In this document: positions 43,079-54,967 of the stretch, piece after piece | Position numbering within the stretch: position 1 is the stretch's first letter | Layout of the letters: every line of letters starts with the position of its first letter | Assembly (NCBI GenBank): GCA_000296795.1 | Contig: BAFH01000004.1 | Span: 558,001 to 622,000 of the forward strand | From: Candidatus Jettenia caeni | GTDB taxonomy: Bacteria > Planctomycetota > Brocadiia > Brocadiales > Brocadiaceae | Direction: 5' to 3' | Length of the DNA: 64,000 nt | Notes under the pieces: model-generated | The model's database searches: none | The model's input: the letters and a program-made list of their open reading frames with translations, nothing else | Told to the model about the DNA's origin: nothing | Made by a program: the position numbers and the translations under genes

Positions 43079-43843
43079 TCAGAGAAACTGTATGGCAATC
43101 TTTTCGTCCACATACCCCCCGTGCCTTACTTTTGGTTTAAGATTAACATTAATAAATGATGTTACCGTCTCATAGCGTACAGCCTCGCGGGTTTCGCCAT
43201 CATACCTGAATTTTACCGGTATCTTCTCTATCCCTGGTGGAATAATTCTCTGTCCAGGGACAAGAGAAGATACATCTATCTCATACCCTTCTGTAAAAAT
43301 ATTGAACGGCAAAACCGTATTGTTATAATAGAGGTTATTCTGATACGTTAACGTTACTTTTTGTATCGTTATGATTTTTATGAGTTCATCTTCCCGCCCT
43401 AAAGAGAGCGCATAGACAGGATGTCCCAATGCTTTCCCTATATCCCGGAGTATTGAGTTTTCAGAAGACGATAAGTAAATTATGTATCGCGGAATGAAGA
43501 GCCATTCACGCACAAGAATTGCGCCAAAATATTGGGTTCCATCAATAACGACAGTATCCTCTGTCTTATCAGTATCCGTACGCGCCTTTATTTTTTTATA
43601 TTTCCATAAATCTCTCGCTTCTCCATCGAATTTTTTTAAATAGATTCCAATACCCAGAGTATCCAGCAACTTCTCATTTACTTCTTCAGCCGAATAGCCA
43701 AGGGCAGAACCAATCATACCACAAATAGTTGTTTTTGGCGGAAAAAGATAGCTTCTCTGATAGGTATGGTGATCAGCAAGCCGAAAGGAATTTACCTTTC
43801 CTACCACCTCGATGCGTAAAACTTCGATAGTATGAGCACCCAT
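43079..43843 (-). CDS. cas5: CRISPR-associated protein Cas5 (type I-B)
   Basis: 254 aa from ATG at 43843, eight bases after the cas7 stop; a longer in-frame start at 43885 would overlap cas7. The N-terminal RAMP fold shows LRIEVVGKVNSFRLAD and the segment SYLFPPKTTICGMIGSALG, which is the characteristic Cas5 PPxTxxxGxxxxxxG block. Cas5 caps the 5' handle of the crRNA in Cascade. Last of the four genes cas6-cas8-cas7-cas5. No cas3 follows. Confidence 0.87.
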   Translation of the reverse strand: MGAHTIEVLRIEVVGKVNSFRLADHHTYQRSYLFPPKTTICGMIGSALGYSAEEVNEKLLDTLGIGIYLKKFDGEARDLWKYKKIKARTDTDKTEDTVVIDGTQYFGAILVREWLFIPRYIIYLSSSENSILRDIGKALGHPVYALSLGREDELIKIITIQKVTLTYQNNLYYNNTVLPFNIFTEGYEIDVSSLVPGQRIIPPGIEKIPVKFRYDGETREAVRYETVTSFINVNLKPKVRHGGYVDEKIAIQFL

Positions 43844-43850
43844 AGAGTAG

Positions 43851-44792
43851 TTAAAAGATAACGCTATCAGATGTAATATCAGCAATCATGGCGTTAATGG
43901 CCCCGTTGATTGGCATAACCTGATAACCAGCTTCAGATAATCTGGTTTTTATCTCTTCTTCATTAGAAAAGATACCACTACGGAGCCCAACAACCGTATG
44001 GTCGATAAAGGATGAGTCCTGAAACACTTCGAGGATGGTGTCGATATCAATAACCTCATTTTTATCCAAACACAGGGACTCTAAAAGAACAGGAATTTTT
44101 CTCGATTGGCGGGTATAGATTATGAACTTAGGCGATAAATCCGTCATAAATCTCGATTGTTTACCGCCTCCCCAGAGAGTCTTAAAAGATTCTAAAAGCG
44201 CTACAACCCTTTTTTTCCGCTCCTGAAGAGATAGTTCTATGGGATCGGGCTTTGCGTTTTTTTCTTTTTTCTCTAGTTCGTATCCTTTAAATCTTCCTAC
44301 TCTATCCAGTTCTACCAAAATATCCGATTTGAAAAAGTTATAATAGATTTCAGTCTCGAATAAATTACCGCCAGCCTCCATCGTCTGTCCGTCTATACCC
44401 TCTTTGGATTTGGTTCCTAAATCACGGTCTCCTTTAAACGGAGCAAGTGCGATTGCCGCAGAAACTCTTACCGGAGCAGTTCTTCTGCGATTTTCTTTTC
44501 TTGATGCTATCATATAGCCGAAGAGGTCGTCATCAATAAAACGAGGATCTCCTGCTGTACTATCAACACCTTTGTTATTCTCTGATGAAAAAACAGGAGA
44601 TAATGAAAAACCTTGCTCTCGCAGTTTTGTCCGAATAGCATATTTTTGGCTCTGACCAGAAATATAGGGAATGGTCTTGCCGTCAAGGCAGGTAATCTTT
44701 TTAATGGTAGCTACATTACCCTCAGTAAAACTGCCGTTGACACTTCCTAAGGATGTTTTAAAGATATAACTGATATTCAGGCAGTTACTCAT
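43851..44792 (-). CDS. cas7: CRISPR-associated protein Cas7 (Cst2/DevR-like, type I-B)
   Basis: 313 aa from ATG at 44792, which overlaps the cas8 end by 8 nt and has GGAGG nine bases upstream. NISYIFKTSLGSVNGSFTEG and PYISGQSQKYAIRTKL are the opening of DevR/Cas7 proteins, and RVSAAIALAPFKGDRDLGT matches the family's central block. Cas7 forms the helical backbone of Cascade along the crRNA. Tightly coupled to cas8 and cas5. Confidence 0.88.
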   Translation of the reverse strand: MSNCLNISYIFKTSLGSVNGSFTEGNVATIKKITCLDGKTIPYISGQSQKYAIRTKLREQGFSLSPVFSSENNKGVDSTAGDPRFIDDDLFGYMIASRKENRRRTAPVRVSAAIALAPFKGDRDLGTKSKEGIDGQTMEAGGNLFETEIYYNFFKSDILVELDRVGRFKGYELEKKEKNAKPDPIELSLQERKKRVVALLESFKTLWGGGKQSRFMTDLSPKFIIYTRQSRKIPVLLESLCLDKNEVIDIDTILEVFQDSSFIDHTVVGLRSGIFSNEEEIKTRLSEAGYQVMPINGAINAMIADITSDSVIF

Positions 44793-46380
44793 TCTCTGCA
44801 TCCTCCTTTTTCGGATTGTAAAAAAACTGATTTGCGGCAAAAATAGAAATGAGAGACTTATAATCTTCCCAGTTTTCCTCCCGTAGAGAGTCAAAGAGGT
44901 TCCTGTTATAGCTTATTTCTAATGGGAATTGGATCTGTGACAGAATCTTGATAAATTCGCTCTGACATCTGCAGTTCCGGATAGCATACAAAAACCCTTT
45001 CGTATCCTTTGCCTTCGATTTTCTTCCGATCTCTCCCCCTATCGCAGCGCACAGGGCAATCATACTTTCTTCCATTCCCGCCACCTCCTTGTTGTAAAGC
45101 CTGATAAAGTAAAATAGATTCTTGTTCGTCCTTTCAGATCGGAATAAATACTCTTCCAGGAGATCATTTGTTTTGGTGAAATTAAGGATACGCTCACAAA
45201 TATGATTTCTCAAAACCGAATTCTCATCGGTCTTACTATACAACGCATTAAGAAATGCCGTCCATTCTATAGCCTCCTTTTTACCTCTGCCTATCAAAGG
45301 CAGATTTCTTGACTTTTCAAAAAAGACAAAAAGCTCCGTAATCCTGCTAAACTCTACCATGTGTTCAACGATAACAGTATTTCCCTGCTTTAAAGCCAGA
45401 ATGCCTATTATCTTCTTTGCAGTAATACGATTGAACCATTCCTGTTTACTATCACACCTGAGCTTCTCAAAAAGAGAAAGCAAAAAAACAAAGAGGGTCT
45501 CATAGAGATACGTTGTAATAACCGATTGTTTATCAAAATTACCATAAGGATTACCGGTAAGAGCGCCCACCTCTGATTGTAAACGATACATTTCGGAAAG
45601 ATCAGGGTCGTATAGTATAAAACAGCTCAGATACGCATTATGAATCGAAAAGTAGCTCTTATAAGAGCCTGCTAGTGCGGCAAGACTGCATTTTCCACAC
45701 AGACGGAACTCACTATCCAAATTTGAGTAAAAGGTTTTAAGATTCGGGAAACCTACCAGTAAAGGGAAATGCATTCTATCAAGAGAAATCAGTTTTTTGA
45801 AACGGTCACCACAAAAAGAACAGGGCTTCCTTCCCGGTCTCAACATGTCACTGTTCACTATCGTTTTATTACTTAAAGCAAAGATCATTTTCGATGTAGG
45901 AATCTCATTTTCAATCGAGAGTTTGTATGTCTTGTTTTTAACCAGGAAATTTTCAAGTTCTTTGTGAACTGATACAGAAAGCCCTTTCAAAGGTATCTTT
46001 CCATCCGGTTTAGGTACAAAGCCCTGGAAATAATACTTTTTATCGATTCGGAGATCTCTTTTTCTTGATAAAACAAACCGATTGCTCGCCTGGTCATAGT
46101 AGAAGCCGTAATTATTTGTCTCATAAACAAATGATTCAATTAAAAGCCTTTTGAGTTCAGCAAAAAAAGAATCGGTGCATTTCTGATTAACACCGACGAT
46201 TAATGTATCTGTCTCTAATGGAGACAGCTGTATGCCGAAGAGTTGTTCGAAATGAGCTTGATGGGATATGAGTATGCTGTAAAGACCAACAATTCCATTA
46301 TCAATCCAGAAATTACCCGTTTTCTTAAAAACTATCCCGGTAAAATTGTTGTTTGTTTGCTGCGCTTGTAACTGTGTCAT
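44785..46380 (-). CDS. cas8: CRISPR-associated large subunit Cas8 (Cst1/type I-B-like)
   Basis: 531 aa from ATG at 46380, which has GGAG five bases upstream. The start IVFKKTGNFWIDNGIVGLYS (split for length: NFWIDNGIVGLYSIL) matches Cst1-like proteins. A four-cysteine zinc-finger pair, CSFCGDRF and RLCGKCSLAAL, lies at about 205-260. It is the least conserved Cascade subunit and recognises the PAM and recruits Cas3. Identification rests on these motifs and on its position between cas6 and cas7. Confidence 0.82.
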   Translation of the reverse strand: MTQLQAQQTNNNFTGIVFKKTGNFWIDNGIVGLYSILISHQAHFEQLFGIQLSPLETDTLIVGVNQKCTDSFFAELKRLLIESFVYETNNYGFYYDQASNRFVLSRKRDLRIDKKYYFQGFVPKPDGKIPLKGLSVSVHKELENFLVKNKTYKLSIENEIPTSKMIFALSNKTIVNSDMLRPGRKPCSFCGDRFKKLISLDRMHFPLLVGFPNLKTFYSNLDSEFRLCGKCSLAALAGSYKSYFSIHNAYLSCFILYDPDLSEMYRLQSEVGALTGNPYGNFDKQSVITTYLYETLFVFLLSLFEKLRCDSKQEWFNRITAKKIIGILALKQGNTVIVEHMVEFSRITELFVFFEKSRNLPLIGRGKKEAIEWTAFLNALYSKTDENSVLRNHICERILNFTKTNDLLEEYLFRSERTNKNLFYFIRLYNKEVAGMEESMIALCAAIGGEIGRKSKAKDTKGFLYAIRNCRCQSEFIKILSQIQFPLEISYNRNLFDSLREENWEDYKSLISIFAANQFFYNPKKEDAENE

Positions 46381-46477
46381 ATAGTCTCCGATTACACACA
46401 ACATTCTTACGTTATTCCCAATACACAACTCAATTAAGTATTTTAATACAATTCCTCTCCTCCATAACAAGAACCAT

Positions 46478-47320
46478 TTAAACTATCTTATATTCTTCTA
46501 CATATCCACATCCCATGCTATTGTTTTGTCCGAAGCCACATTCAAGACCAATTTTAATTAATTCTTTCGGACCGGTTACGGTAAAAGGCTGTAATGTTCC
46601 TTTTATACGAATGTACTTTCTATTGCCATCGAATCCTTCCTTAAAAATGGTAAACTGTTTCATGGATTTTCCTTTGACAGGATGGAAATGAAACTTCAAT
46701 AATTCCCCCGGAAAAGATTTATTGTAGAGGATTTCATATTTGCGGGTAAGGTTTCGATTAAGGAATACTTCGTATTCTTCATCTCCCGGAAATAGATACA
46801 TGTCTCTCTGTCCGGGAGGCATAGGTTTCTTAATAAAAATAGGAGATTCTAAAGGGTGTAAGCTTATGCTGTTTAGTGGGTCCTGAAGAATCTCAATTCC
46901 GGAGATAGAGACCATTTGATATCCCAGGGTAATTTCATTTCCTTCCCGGAATATCCCATCAATCAAGTGCTGAAGAAATTTATTGACTGGAGATGCAATT
47001 TGAAAAGAAAAGGTAAAAGGAACATTCTGAGAACCATTGAACAAAAAGCCATTCAAGCCCGGTAAGGTATTCAAATCGGTTGGGTGACGAAAACCGTTAG
47101 AACGCATGGCCTTGATTGGTTTGTGAAATGTTATACCTGAAAACACAAAAAGCTTGAACCGCTTATCCCTTCTGTAGATGTAACCTTGTTCATGAAGCCA
47201 GTGGGAATAATCAGGGTCTGATCTGGATAAAAATCCATAGATTAACGCTTGTATCTGATGCTGATAGTTAAAATCAATGAGCCCTGATTTTTCTGATGAG
47301 AGGGTTATCTTTATCCTCAT
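46478..47320 (-). CDS. cas6: CRISPR RNA endoribonuclease Cas6
   Basis: 280 aa from ATG at 47320 (MRIKITLSSEK); the TTG at 47335 is less likely. Two ferredoxin-like halves are indicated, with YQHQIQALIYGFL supplying the probable catalytic His near residue 27, and the glycine-rich loop GFGQNNSMGCGYV close to the C-terminus. Cas6 cuts pre-crRNA within repeats to give the 8-nt 5' handle. First gene of the leftward Cascade operon, 97 nt before the cas8 ATG. Confidence 0.9.
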   Translation of the reverse strand: MRIKITLSSEKSGLIDFNYQHQIQALIYGFLSRSDPDYSHWLHEQGYIYRRDKRFKLFVFSGITFHKPIKAMRSNGFRHPTDLNTLPGLNGFLFNGSQNVPFTFSFQIASPVNKFLQHLIDGIFREGNEITLGYQMVSISGIEILQDPLNSISLHPLESPIFIKKPMPPGQRDMYLFPGDEEYEVFLNRNLTRKYEILYNKSFPGELLKFHFHPVKGKSMKQFTIFKEGFDGNRKYIRIKGTLQPFTVTGPKELIKIGLECGFGQNNSMGCGYVEEYKIV

Positions 47321-47381
47321 TTTTTTAAACAACAAAATAACAAATTAGTATACGATGTCAATCATTTTTTAAAATATCTGT

Positions 47382-47410
47382 TTGACAAGCCCTGAAAAAT
47401 TTGATATAGA
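47382..47410 (+). promoter_or_regulatory. Sigma70 promoter for eno
   Basis: TTGACA, 17-bp spacer, TATAGA, about 65 bp before the expected eno start region. Lies in the 161-bp divergent gap between cas6 and eno. Confidence 0.65.
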
Positions 47411-47436
47411 AAATACTATATTCCTTGTTTTCATAA

Positions 47437-49376
<1,940 letters not shown>

Positions 49377-50640
49377 ATATGCAAAAATAGCATCGCGGAC
49401 TATTGCTTCCGCGAGCACGATTACAAAAAACGATGCACTGAATTACATGGCAGAGGAAATAATCTCCTCTGCTTCGATACTCAAATCAGAAAATGAAAAA
49501 GATATCCTTGCTGCCCAGAATGCCGGCCTGTCAGAGGCCATGATAGACCGCCTCCGCCTTACCGAGGGCCGCATTAAAGGTATGGCTGATGGTGTCAGAC
49601 AGATTATCAACTTACCAGACCCTGTCGGAGAGTTATTACAGGGATATACCCGCCCGAATGGCTTACAAATTCAAAAAATACGTGTCCCCATTGGCGTTAT
49701 TGCTATCATCTATGAATCCCGGCCTAACGTAACAGCCGATGCAGCAGCGCTGTGTTTAAAGGCAGGTAATGCGGTTATTCTGCGTGGAGGTAAGGAATCA
49801 ATCCACTCCAACAGAGCCATCTATACATTACTTACTTCTGCCCTTGAAAAAGCAGGATTGGACAAACGATGTATCCAGCTTGTGGAAGTTATCGAACGTG
49901 AAGCTATTGATTATTTACTCAAGGCAGATCAGTATGTAGATGTTGTTATTCCCCGTGGCGGCGAGTCTCTTATTCGTACCGTAGTAGAAAAATCTACTAT
50001 TCCCGTTATCAAACATTATAAGGGTGTATGCCATATCTACGTCGATGAATTTGCGAATCTCAATATGGCCGAAGATGTCTGTTTTAATGCCAAGGTACAA
50101 CGCCCTGCTACCTGTAATGCCATGGAAACCATGGTAGTACACGAAAGAATTTCAGAAACTTTTTTATCTACTATTATAAAAAAGTTTCTTGATGCAGGGG
50201 TGGAAATAAGAGCTTGTAATAAAGCCTATCCTATCTTAGGCAGGAGCCATCTTCTGACGGCAATGAATGGCAATTATGTAAGGAATATAAAACAGGCTAC
50301 AGATGAAGACTTTTATAACGAATACCTCGACCTGATTGTAAATGTGAAGGTTGTGCATACCTTTGATAATGCACTCGACCACATAGCCAAACATGGATCA
50401 AACCACTCCGATGCAATCATCACAGATAATGTCAATAACGCCCTGAGATTTACCAAAGAGGTAGATTCAGCAGCCGTATATGTCAATGCCTCTACCCGTT
50501 TCACCGATGGTTATGAATTTGGCATGGGTGCTGAGATTGGCATCAGCACCGATAAACTTCATGCCCGGGGCCCCATGGGTCTTGAGGAACTCACATCATA
50601 TAAATTTGTAGTATTTGGGAATGGACAGTTAAGAAAATAG

Positions 50641-50995
50641 TACTCCTTCGGCCAGTATTTGTTCTCTTCAGTAAAATTCACCATAGAATTACCGGTAGGG
50701 TGGATGAAACGAAGTGAATCCACCATTGCACCGTAATGACATTGCCTTGCCGGGAGCAGCCCAAAAAGGTTGCCCCGCACAATTGAAATTCCTAACCAGG
50801 AAACTAGGATATACCATAAATTCTCATAAAATTATCTATAGACCAGGTTATCGATTCACATATAAAACACAATAGTATTCATTCCAGAAAAATGGTGGAA
50901 AAATGGGTAAAAAGGTACATTAATTGCATACTTTACCCGTATAGATACGCTAAAGAAAATGTAAAATTTTACCATTTATTGTAAAGGAGAGGAGA
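50641..50995. other. Intergenic region
   Basis: 355 bp without a gene. It includes the inverted copy of the GGTGGATTC palindrome (50699-50724) and an AATTGAAATTCCTA motif near 50783. AAAGGAGAGGAG lies just before the next ATG. Confidence 0.55.
50699..50724. repeat. 26-bp GGTGGATTC palindrome, second copy
   Basis: Inverse of 18997-19022, including flanking ATTGCA. Dispersed repeat. Confidence 0.7.
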
Positions 50996-51589
50996 ATGCT
51001 ACGACAAAACTATCGTAACTTTTTGGCACAAGATATGAATGCAATTATTGAGACGCTTCCACTGTCCGATTTACAAAAACATTTTCTTCGATCACGCTGG
51101 CTGAATCATGTGCTGTGGATGGAAGGCAAGGCAAATGAAGCTCATAGTCGATACTATATCCTGCGCCTGATCACTATTGTCGGAGGTGTAATCATTCCTA
51201 CCCTGGTAAGTTTAAATATTATTGGCGCCGCAGCTTCACCTGTTAGATGGGGTACATTGGGTCTTGGGTTGCTCGTAGCCGTCAGTATTGCAATAGAAGA
51301 ATTCTTCCACTTTGGAGAACGCTGGCGCCACTATCGTAAAACAGTAGAATGGTTGAAGATAGAAGGTTGGCAATTTTTTCAATTAGGCGGCCCTTACCAA
51401 AATTACTTAGATCATATTGATGCATATCCCGTCTTTGCCAACCGTGTGGAATCTATTATTCAACGGGATGTTGAGGTGTATATCACTGAAATAGTACATG
51501 AAAAAAAAGAGGAAAAGCTCAATAATTCCATAACTCCAAACAAGATAAATAAGTTAGATATCGCCATTCAAAAGAGAATTGAATCCTGA
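50996..51589 (+). CDS. DUF4231 family membrane protein
   Basis: 197 aa, with GGAGAGGAGA before the ATG. An N-terminal helical part (YRNFLAQDMNAIIETLPL) leads to two adjacent membrane helices (YILRLITIVGGVIIPTLVSL and GTLGLGLLVAVSIAIEEFF), followed by FGERWRHYRKTVEWLKIEGW, the typical block of DUF4231/SLATT-like proteins. Such proteins are thought to form membrane pores or effectors in some nucleotide-signalling systems, but stand-alone members are uncharacterised. No partner gene is adjacent. Its end overlaps the converging cinA gene by 22 nt. Confidence 0.75.
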   Translation: MLRQNYRNFLAQDMNAIIETLPLSDLQKHFLRSRWLNHVLWMEGKANEAHSRYYILRLITIVGGVIIPTLVSLNIIGAAASPVRWGTLGLGLLVAVSIAIEEFFHFGERWRHYRKTVEWLKIEGWQFFQLGGPYQNYLDHIDAYPVFANRVESIIQRDVEVYITEIVHEKKEEKLNNSITPNKINKLDIAIQKRIES

Positions 51590-52905
51590 TGTAACAATTG
51601 AAGCCTTGCCATATTCAAAGAAGTATTTGCCGAGAATTTTTTAACATCGATCCGAGAGCCTCTGAATTGGCATTTTTTTACCTCAGCATAATTATCTGTA
51701 ACAATGCCAATATAGACTAAACCTACCGGTTTTTCTTTTGTCCCACCGGTAGGACCGGCAATACCGGTGATTCCGATGCCAATATTTGATGAGGCTCTCT
51801 TTCTTACACCTTCGGCCATAGCCTTTGCTACCTGTGGACTTACAGCACCATACTCCAAAACAAGTTCCCTGGGCACACCCAATATATCAACCTTTGCCTT
51901 ATTGCTATAAGCAACAACACCTTCCAAAAAAAACTCTGAAACACCAGGTATGTTTGTAAGCTTATCAGAAACTAATCCACCGGTACAGGACTCTGCAATG
52001 GCAATTGTTTTGCGATACTTTCTGAGAAGTGCAGTAACTGTGTACTCAAGTGTTTCATCGCCCACTCCAAATACTGCATCACCCAATTCCATTCGGATGT
52101 CTATCTCTGCCCTGTCCAGAAGACTTACAGCATCTTCCCTTTTTCCTGCAGTTGCAAGGAGTTCGATAGTTACAACACCATTGTGTACTAATGTCATTGA
52201 CTGCACTTGCCCCTGGCTTACTATAGTATCATGCGGTAGCTTCTGCTCTGCTTTTCTATGAGAAGAGTTATTCGTAATGTTTTTGATAATTTGATATCGC
52301 AATATACATTTTTTTACTCTATCTGCCACAACAGATTCACGGATGCCGAAGGTATGTAAATCTCTTGATACGATACATCCTTCTTCTCTTTTGTTGAATG
52401 CGTAAACCTCCAAATATTTATTTAACATAGACTTCATTTCTGTGTGAACTCCGGGCAAAGAAACAATTTCCTTATCGTTATAATAAAGAGCAAATCCTGT
52501 GGCAGTTCCATTATCGTTGGTTATTACCAATGCACCTTCAGGAACGAGCGCCTGCCTATCATGCTCATCCATCAAACGAACCTGGCGTTCCTCCATAAAC
52601 TTCTGAATATGTATACAGGCATCTTTGTTATGTACCAGGCGAACACCAAAAAATTCTGATACAACTTCACGGGTCACATCACTTGCTGTAAGACCTAATC
52701 CCCCTGTCGTAATTATTAAATTCACCCGTTCTCTGGCAATTTTCAGGACAGACTTCAACAATTCTCTGTCATCGCTTACCGACGTCCGGAATTGTACCTG
52801 AATTCCTTTTTCTGTTAATGCTTTTGCAATATAGGGAGCATTTGTATCTGCAATTTGCCCTAATACGATTTCCGTTCCTATCGTAATAATCTCTGCCGTT
52901 ATCAT
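51568..52905 (-). CDS. cinA: CinA-family protein (competence/damage-inducible; NMN amidohydrolase)
   Basis: 445 aa. N-terminal molybdopterin-binding-like domain: EIITIGTEIVLGQIADTNAP and TTGGLGLTASDVTREVV. C-terminal PncC domain: AESCTGGLVSDKLTNIPGVS and GITGIAGPTGGTKEKPVG with the Ser-rich active-site loop. Full two-domain form. Related enzymes hydrolyse ADP-ribose and/or deamidate nicotinamide mononucleotide for NAD recycling. It has a converging neighbour on the left and uvrC upstream in the opposite gene order, 73 bp away. Confidence 0.92.
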   Translation of the reverse strand: MITAEIITIGTEIVLGQIADTNAPYIAKALTEKGIQVQFRTSVSDDRELLKSVLKIARERVNLIITTGGLGLTASDVTREVVSEFFGVRLVHNKDACIHIQKFMEERQVRLMDEHDRQALVPEGALVITNDNGTATGFALYYNDKEIVSLPGVHTEMKSMLNKYLEVYAFNKREEGCIVSRDLHTFGIRESVVADRVKKCILRYQIIKNITNNSSHRKAEQKLPHDTIVSQGQVQSMTLVHNGVVTIELLATAGKREDAVSLLDRAEIDIRMELGDAVFGVGDETLEYTVTALLRKYRKTIAIAESCTGGLVSDKLTNIPGVSEFFLEGVVAYSNKAKVDILGVPRELVLEYGAVSPQVAKAMAEGVRKRASSNIGIGITGIAGPTGGTKEKPVGLVYIGIVTDNYAEVKKCQFRGSRIDVKKFSANTSLNMARLQLLHQDSILF

Positions 52906-52978
52906 AGGTTAAATAATAGTTTTGTCTATGAATGGATACGAATTTACACGGATATTTTCAAATGTATCGTATTCATAT

Positions 52979-54823
52979 TCATTCGTGGCTAATTGCCTCT
53001 TCCGATTTATGAAAATGATGAAATATTGCATGTGCAACTATGGGTGGGAGTTTGCTAATTTCGATTAATTGCTCAACCGTGGCGTTTCGTATACCTTCAA
53101 TACTTCCAAAACACTTCATTAAGGCCTTTTTGCGTGCAGTTCCAACTCCGGAAATTTCATCAAGGGGTGATTTATAGTATTCTTTAGCCCGCAGTTTTCT
53201 ATGATAGGTAATAGCAAAGCGATGGGCCTCGTCTCGAATTTTATCAAGAAATAAAAGTTCAGATGAGGATGGATTGAGCATAATGGGTTCCGGCATATAA
53301 GGAACAAAAACCTGTTCCCCGATCTTTTCTCCTGTCACATTATTTGCTGTTTTGCCTTTGGCAAGGGCAATTACATCAACATTGCCAATTGCCAGTTCCT
53401 CAAACACCTTTAAGGCAACACCCAATTGGCCCTTGCCGCCATCCACCACAATTAAATGAGGCAAGTCGCCTTCTTCCATAGCCCTCTTATACCTTCTGGT
53501 TAACACCTCGTGCATCATAGCATAATCATCGATCTTGCCTACTGTTTTAATTCTGAACCGTTTATACCGGGATTTGTTTGGCTTTCCCTGTTCAAAAGTA
53601 ACCATAGACCCTACCGCCTGTTTACCAAAGGTATTGGAAATATCAAAACATTCTATACGTTCCGGTATTTGTTGTAATCTGAGGGTTTCTTTCAGGGCAT
53701 GTAATGTCCTGGTAAAATCTCTGCTATGAACCTGAGATACCAGCCACGCATTTTCAGCATTCTTCTGTGCCATTTCAATAAGACGCATCTTCTCACCCCG
53801 ATGAGGGCATATAACCACCACTCTTTTACCCTTCCTTTCACTAAGCCATTCCTCAAGCAACTCCGCATCCTCAGATTCTGTAGGAATAATCACTTCAGAA
53901 GGTATAAATCTTGTCTGGCTGTAAAATTGATTCAAAAAAGATCTGAATATCTCTCCGATGGTAGTATGTCTTGAAGAAAAATGATAAGAGGATACATCTT
54001 CCATATTACCCGCCCTGATAAACATAACCTGAATATACACCTCATTTCCATTTATATAATATCCAAAAACGTCACGGTCTATAAAATTCATGGAATGGAT
54101 TTTCTGCTTCTCCACCGTTTCCTCAATATCCCGAATACGATCACGTATCTTTGCAGCCTTCTCGTACTGCATAGCTTTGGATTCCTCATACATCTGCTTT
54201 CTCAGTATATCGATAAGGTCTTCATGTTTCCCTTTTAAAATCAGGGCTACCTGATCGATCAGGCCCCGATATGTTTCCTCATCTACAAGACCACAACATG
54301 GTCCCATGCATTTATGAATCTGATAGTAAAGGCATGGCCTGGTCCTCTTTTTTAACACACTATCAGGACATTTGCGAATAGGAATGGTTTCGTTAATATA
54401 CCGTAATGTCTCCCTTACAGCCCTCGTAGAAGCATACGGTCCGAAATACAGTGCACCATTATCCTCAATTTGGCGTACTACCCTGGGGTACGGAAATGTA
54501 TCATTAACATCGAGCCTGATACTTATAAAGGTCTTATTATCACGGAGATCAATATTAAATTTTGGTTTAAATTGTTTAATCAGGTTATTTTCAAGAATAA
54601 GCGCCTCTTTTTCTGTTTCGGTAAGCACAAAATCAATATCTGCAATAGTTTGTACCAGATGCTCTGTATATAACCTATTGTCTGTATTCTTACGAAAATA
54701 ACTTCTCACCCGATTTCTCAAATTCTTGGCTTTCCCCACATAGATTACCTCGTGTTTAGCATCCATCATAAGATAAACACCCGGTGAAACGGGAATCTTC
54801 TTTAGCTTGTTTTGCAATTTCAC
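52979..54823 (-). CDS. uvrC: UvrABC system protein C
   Basis: 614 aa. PGVYLMMDAKHEVIYVGKAK is the GIY-YIG nuclease domain (3' incision). A UVR motif occurs at about 205-240 (MYEESKAMQYEKAAKIRDRI). The RNase H-like endonuclease core (ECFDISNTFGKQAVGSMV, HLIVVDGGKGQLG) makes the 5' incision. A C-terminal helix-hairpin-helix (EISGVGTARKKALMKCFGS) binds DNA. Complete enzyme of nucleotide excision repair. Full family length. Confidence 0.96.
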   Translation of the reverse strand: MKLQNKLKKIPVSPGVYLMMDAKHEVIYVGKAKNLRNRVRSYFRKNTDNRLYTEHLVQTIADIDFVLTETEKEALILENNLIKQFKPKFNIDLRDNKTFISIRLDVNDTFPYPRVVRQIEDNGALYFGPYASTRAVRETLRYINETIPIRKCPDSVLKKRTRPCLYYQIHKCMGPCCGLVDEETYRGLIDQVALILKGKHEDLIDILRKQMYEESKAMQYEKAAKIRDRIRDIEETVEKQKIHSMNFIDRDVFGYYINGNEVYIQVMFIRAGNMEDVSSYHFSSRHTTIGEIFRSFLNQFYSQTRFIPSEVIIPTESEDAELLEEWLSERKGKRVVVICPHRGEKMRLIEMAQKNAENAWLVSQVHSRDFTRTLHALKETLRLQQIPERIECFDISNTFGKQAVGSMVTFEQGKPNKSRYKRFRIKTVGKIDDYAMMHEVLTRRYKRAMEEGDLPHLIVVDGGKGQLGVALKVFEELAIGNVDVIALAKGKTANNVTGEKIGEQVFVPYMPEPIMLNPSSSELLFLDKIRDEAHRFAITYHRKLRAKEYYKSPLDEISGVGTARKKALMKCFGSIEGIRNATVEQLIEISKLPPIVAHAIFHHFHKSEEAISHE

Positions 54824-54929
54824 AAAAAATACCTCTTCTTTTCATTACAAGTCTATGGTAAATCAATCTCTAAAGCAAAAATCATTATCAATATTTATAC
54901 CATGCATACCCTCCTTTGTAAATATTCCT

Positions 54930-54958
54930 TTGACAATATTTACTACCGATGTTAGTAT
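54930..54958 (+). promoter_or_regulatory. Sigma70 promoter directly before murQ
   Basis: TTGACA, 17-bp spacer, TAGTAT. The expected start point (about 54965) is only about 3 nt before the ATG, implying a leaderless mRNA. Confidence 0.6.
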
Positions 54959-54967
54959 ACGCCTACT

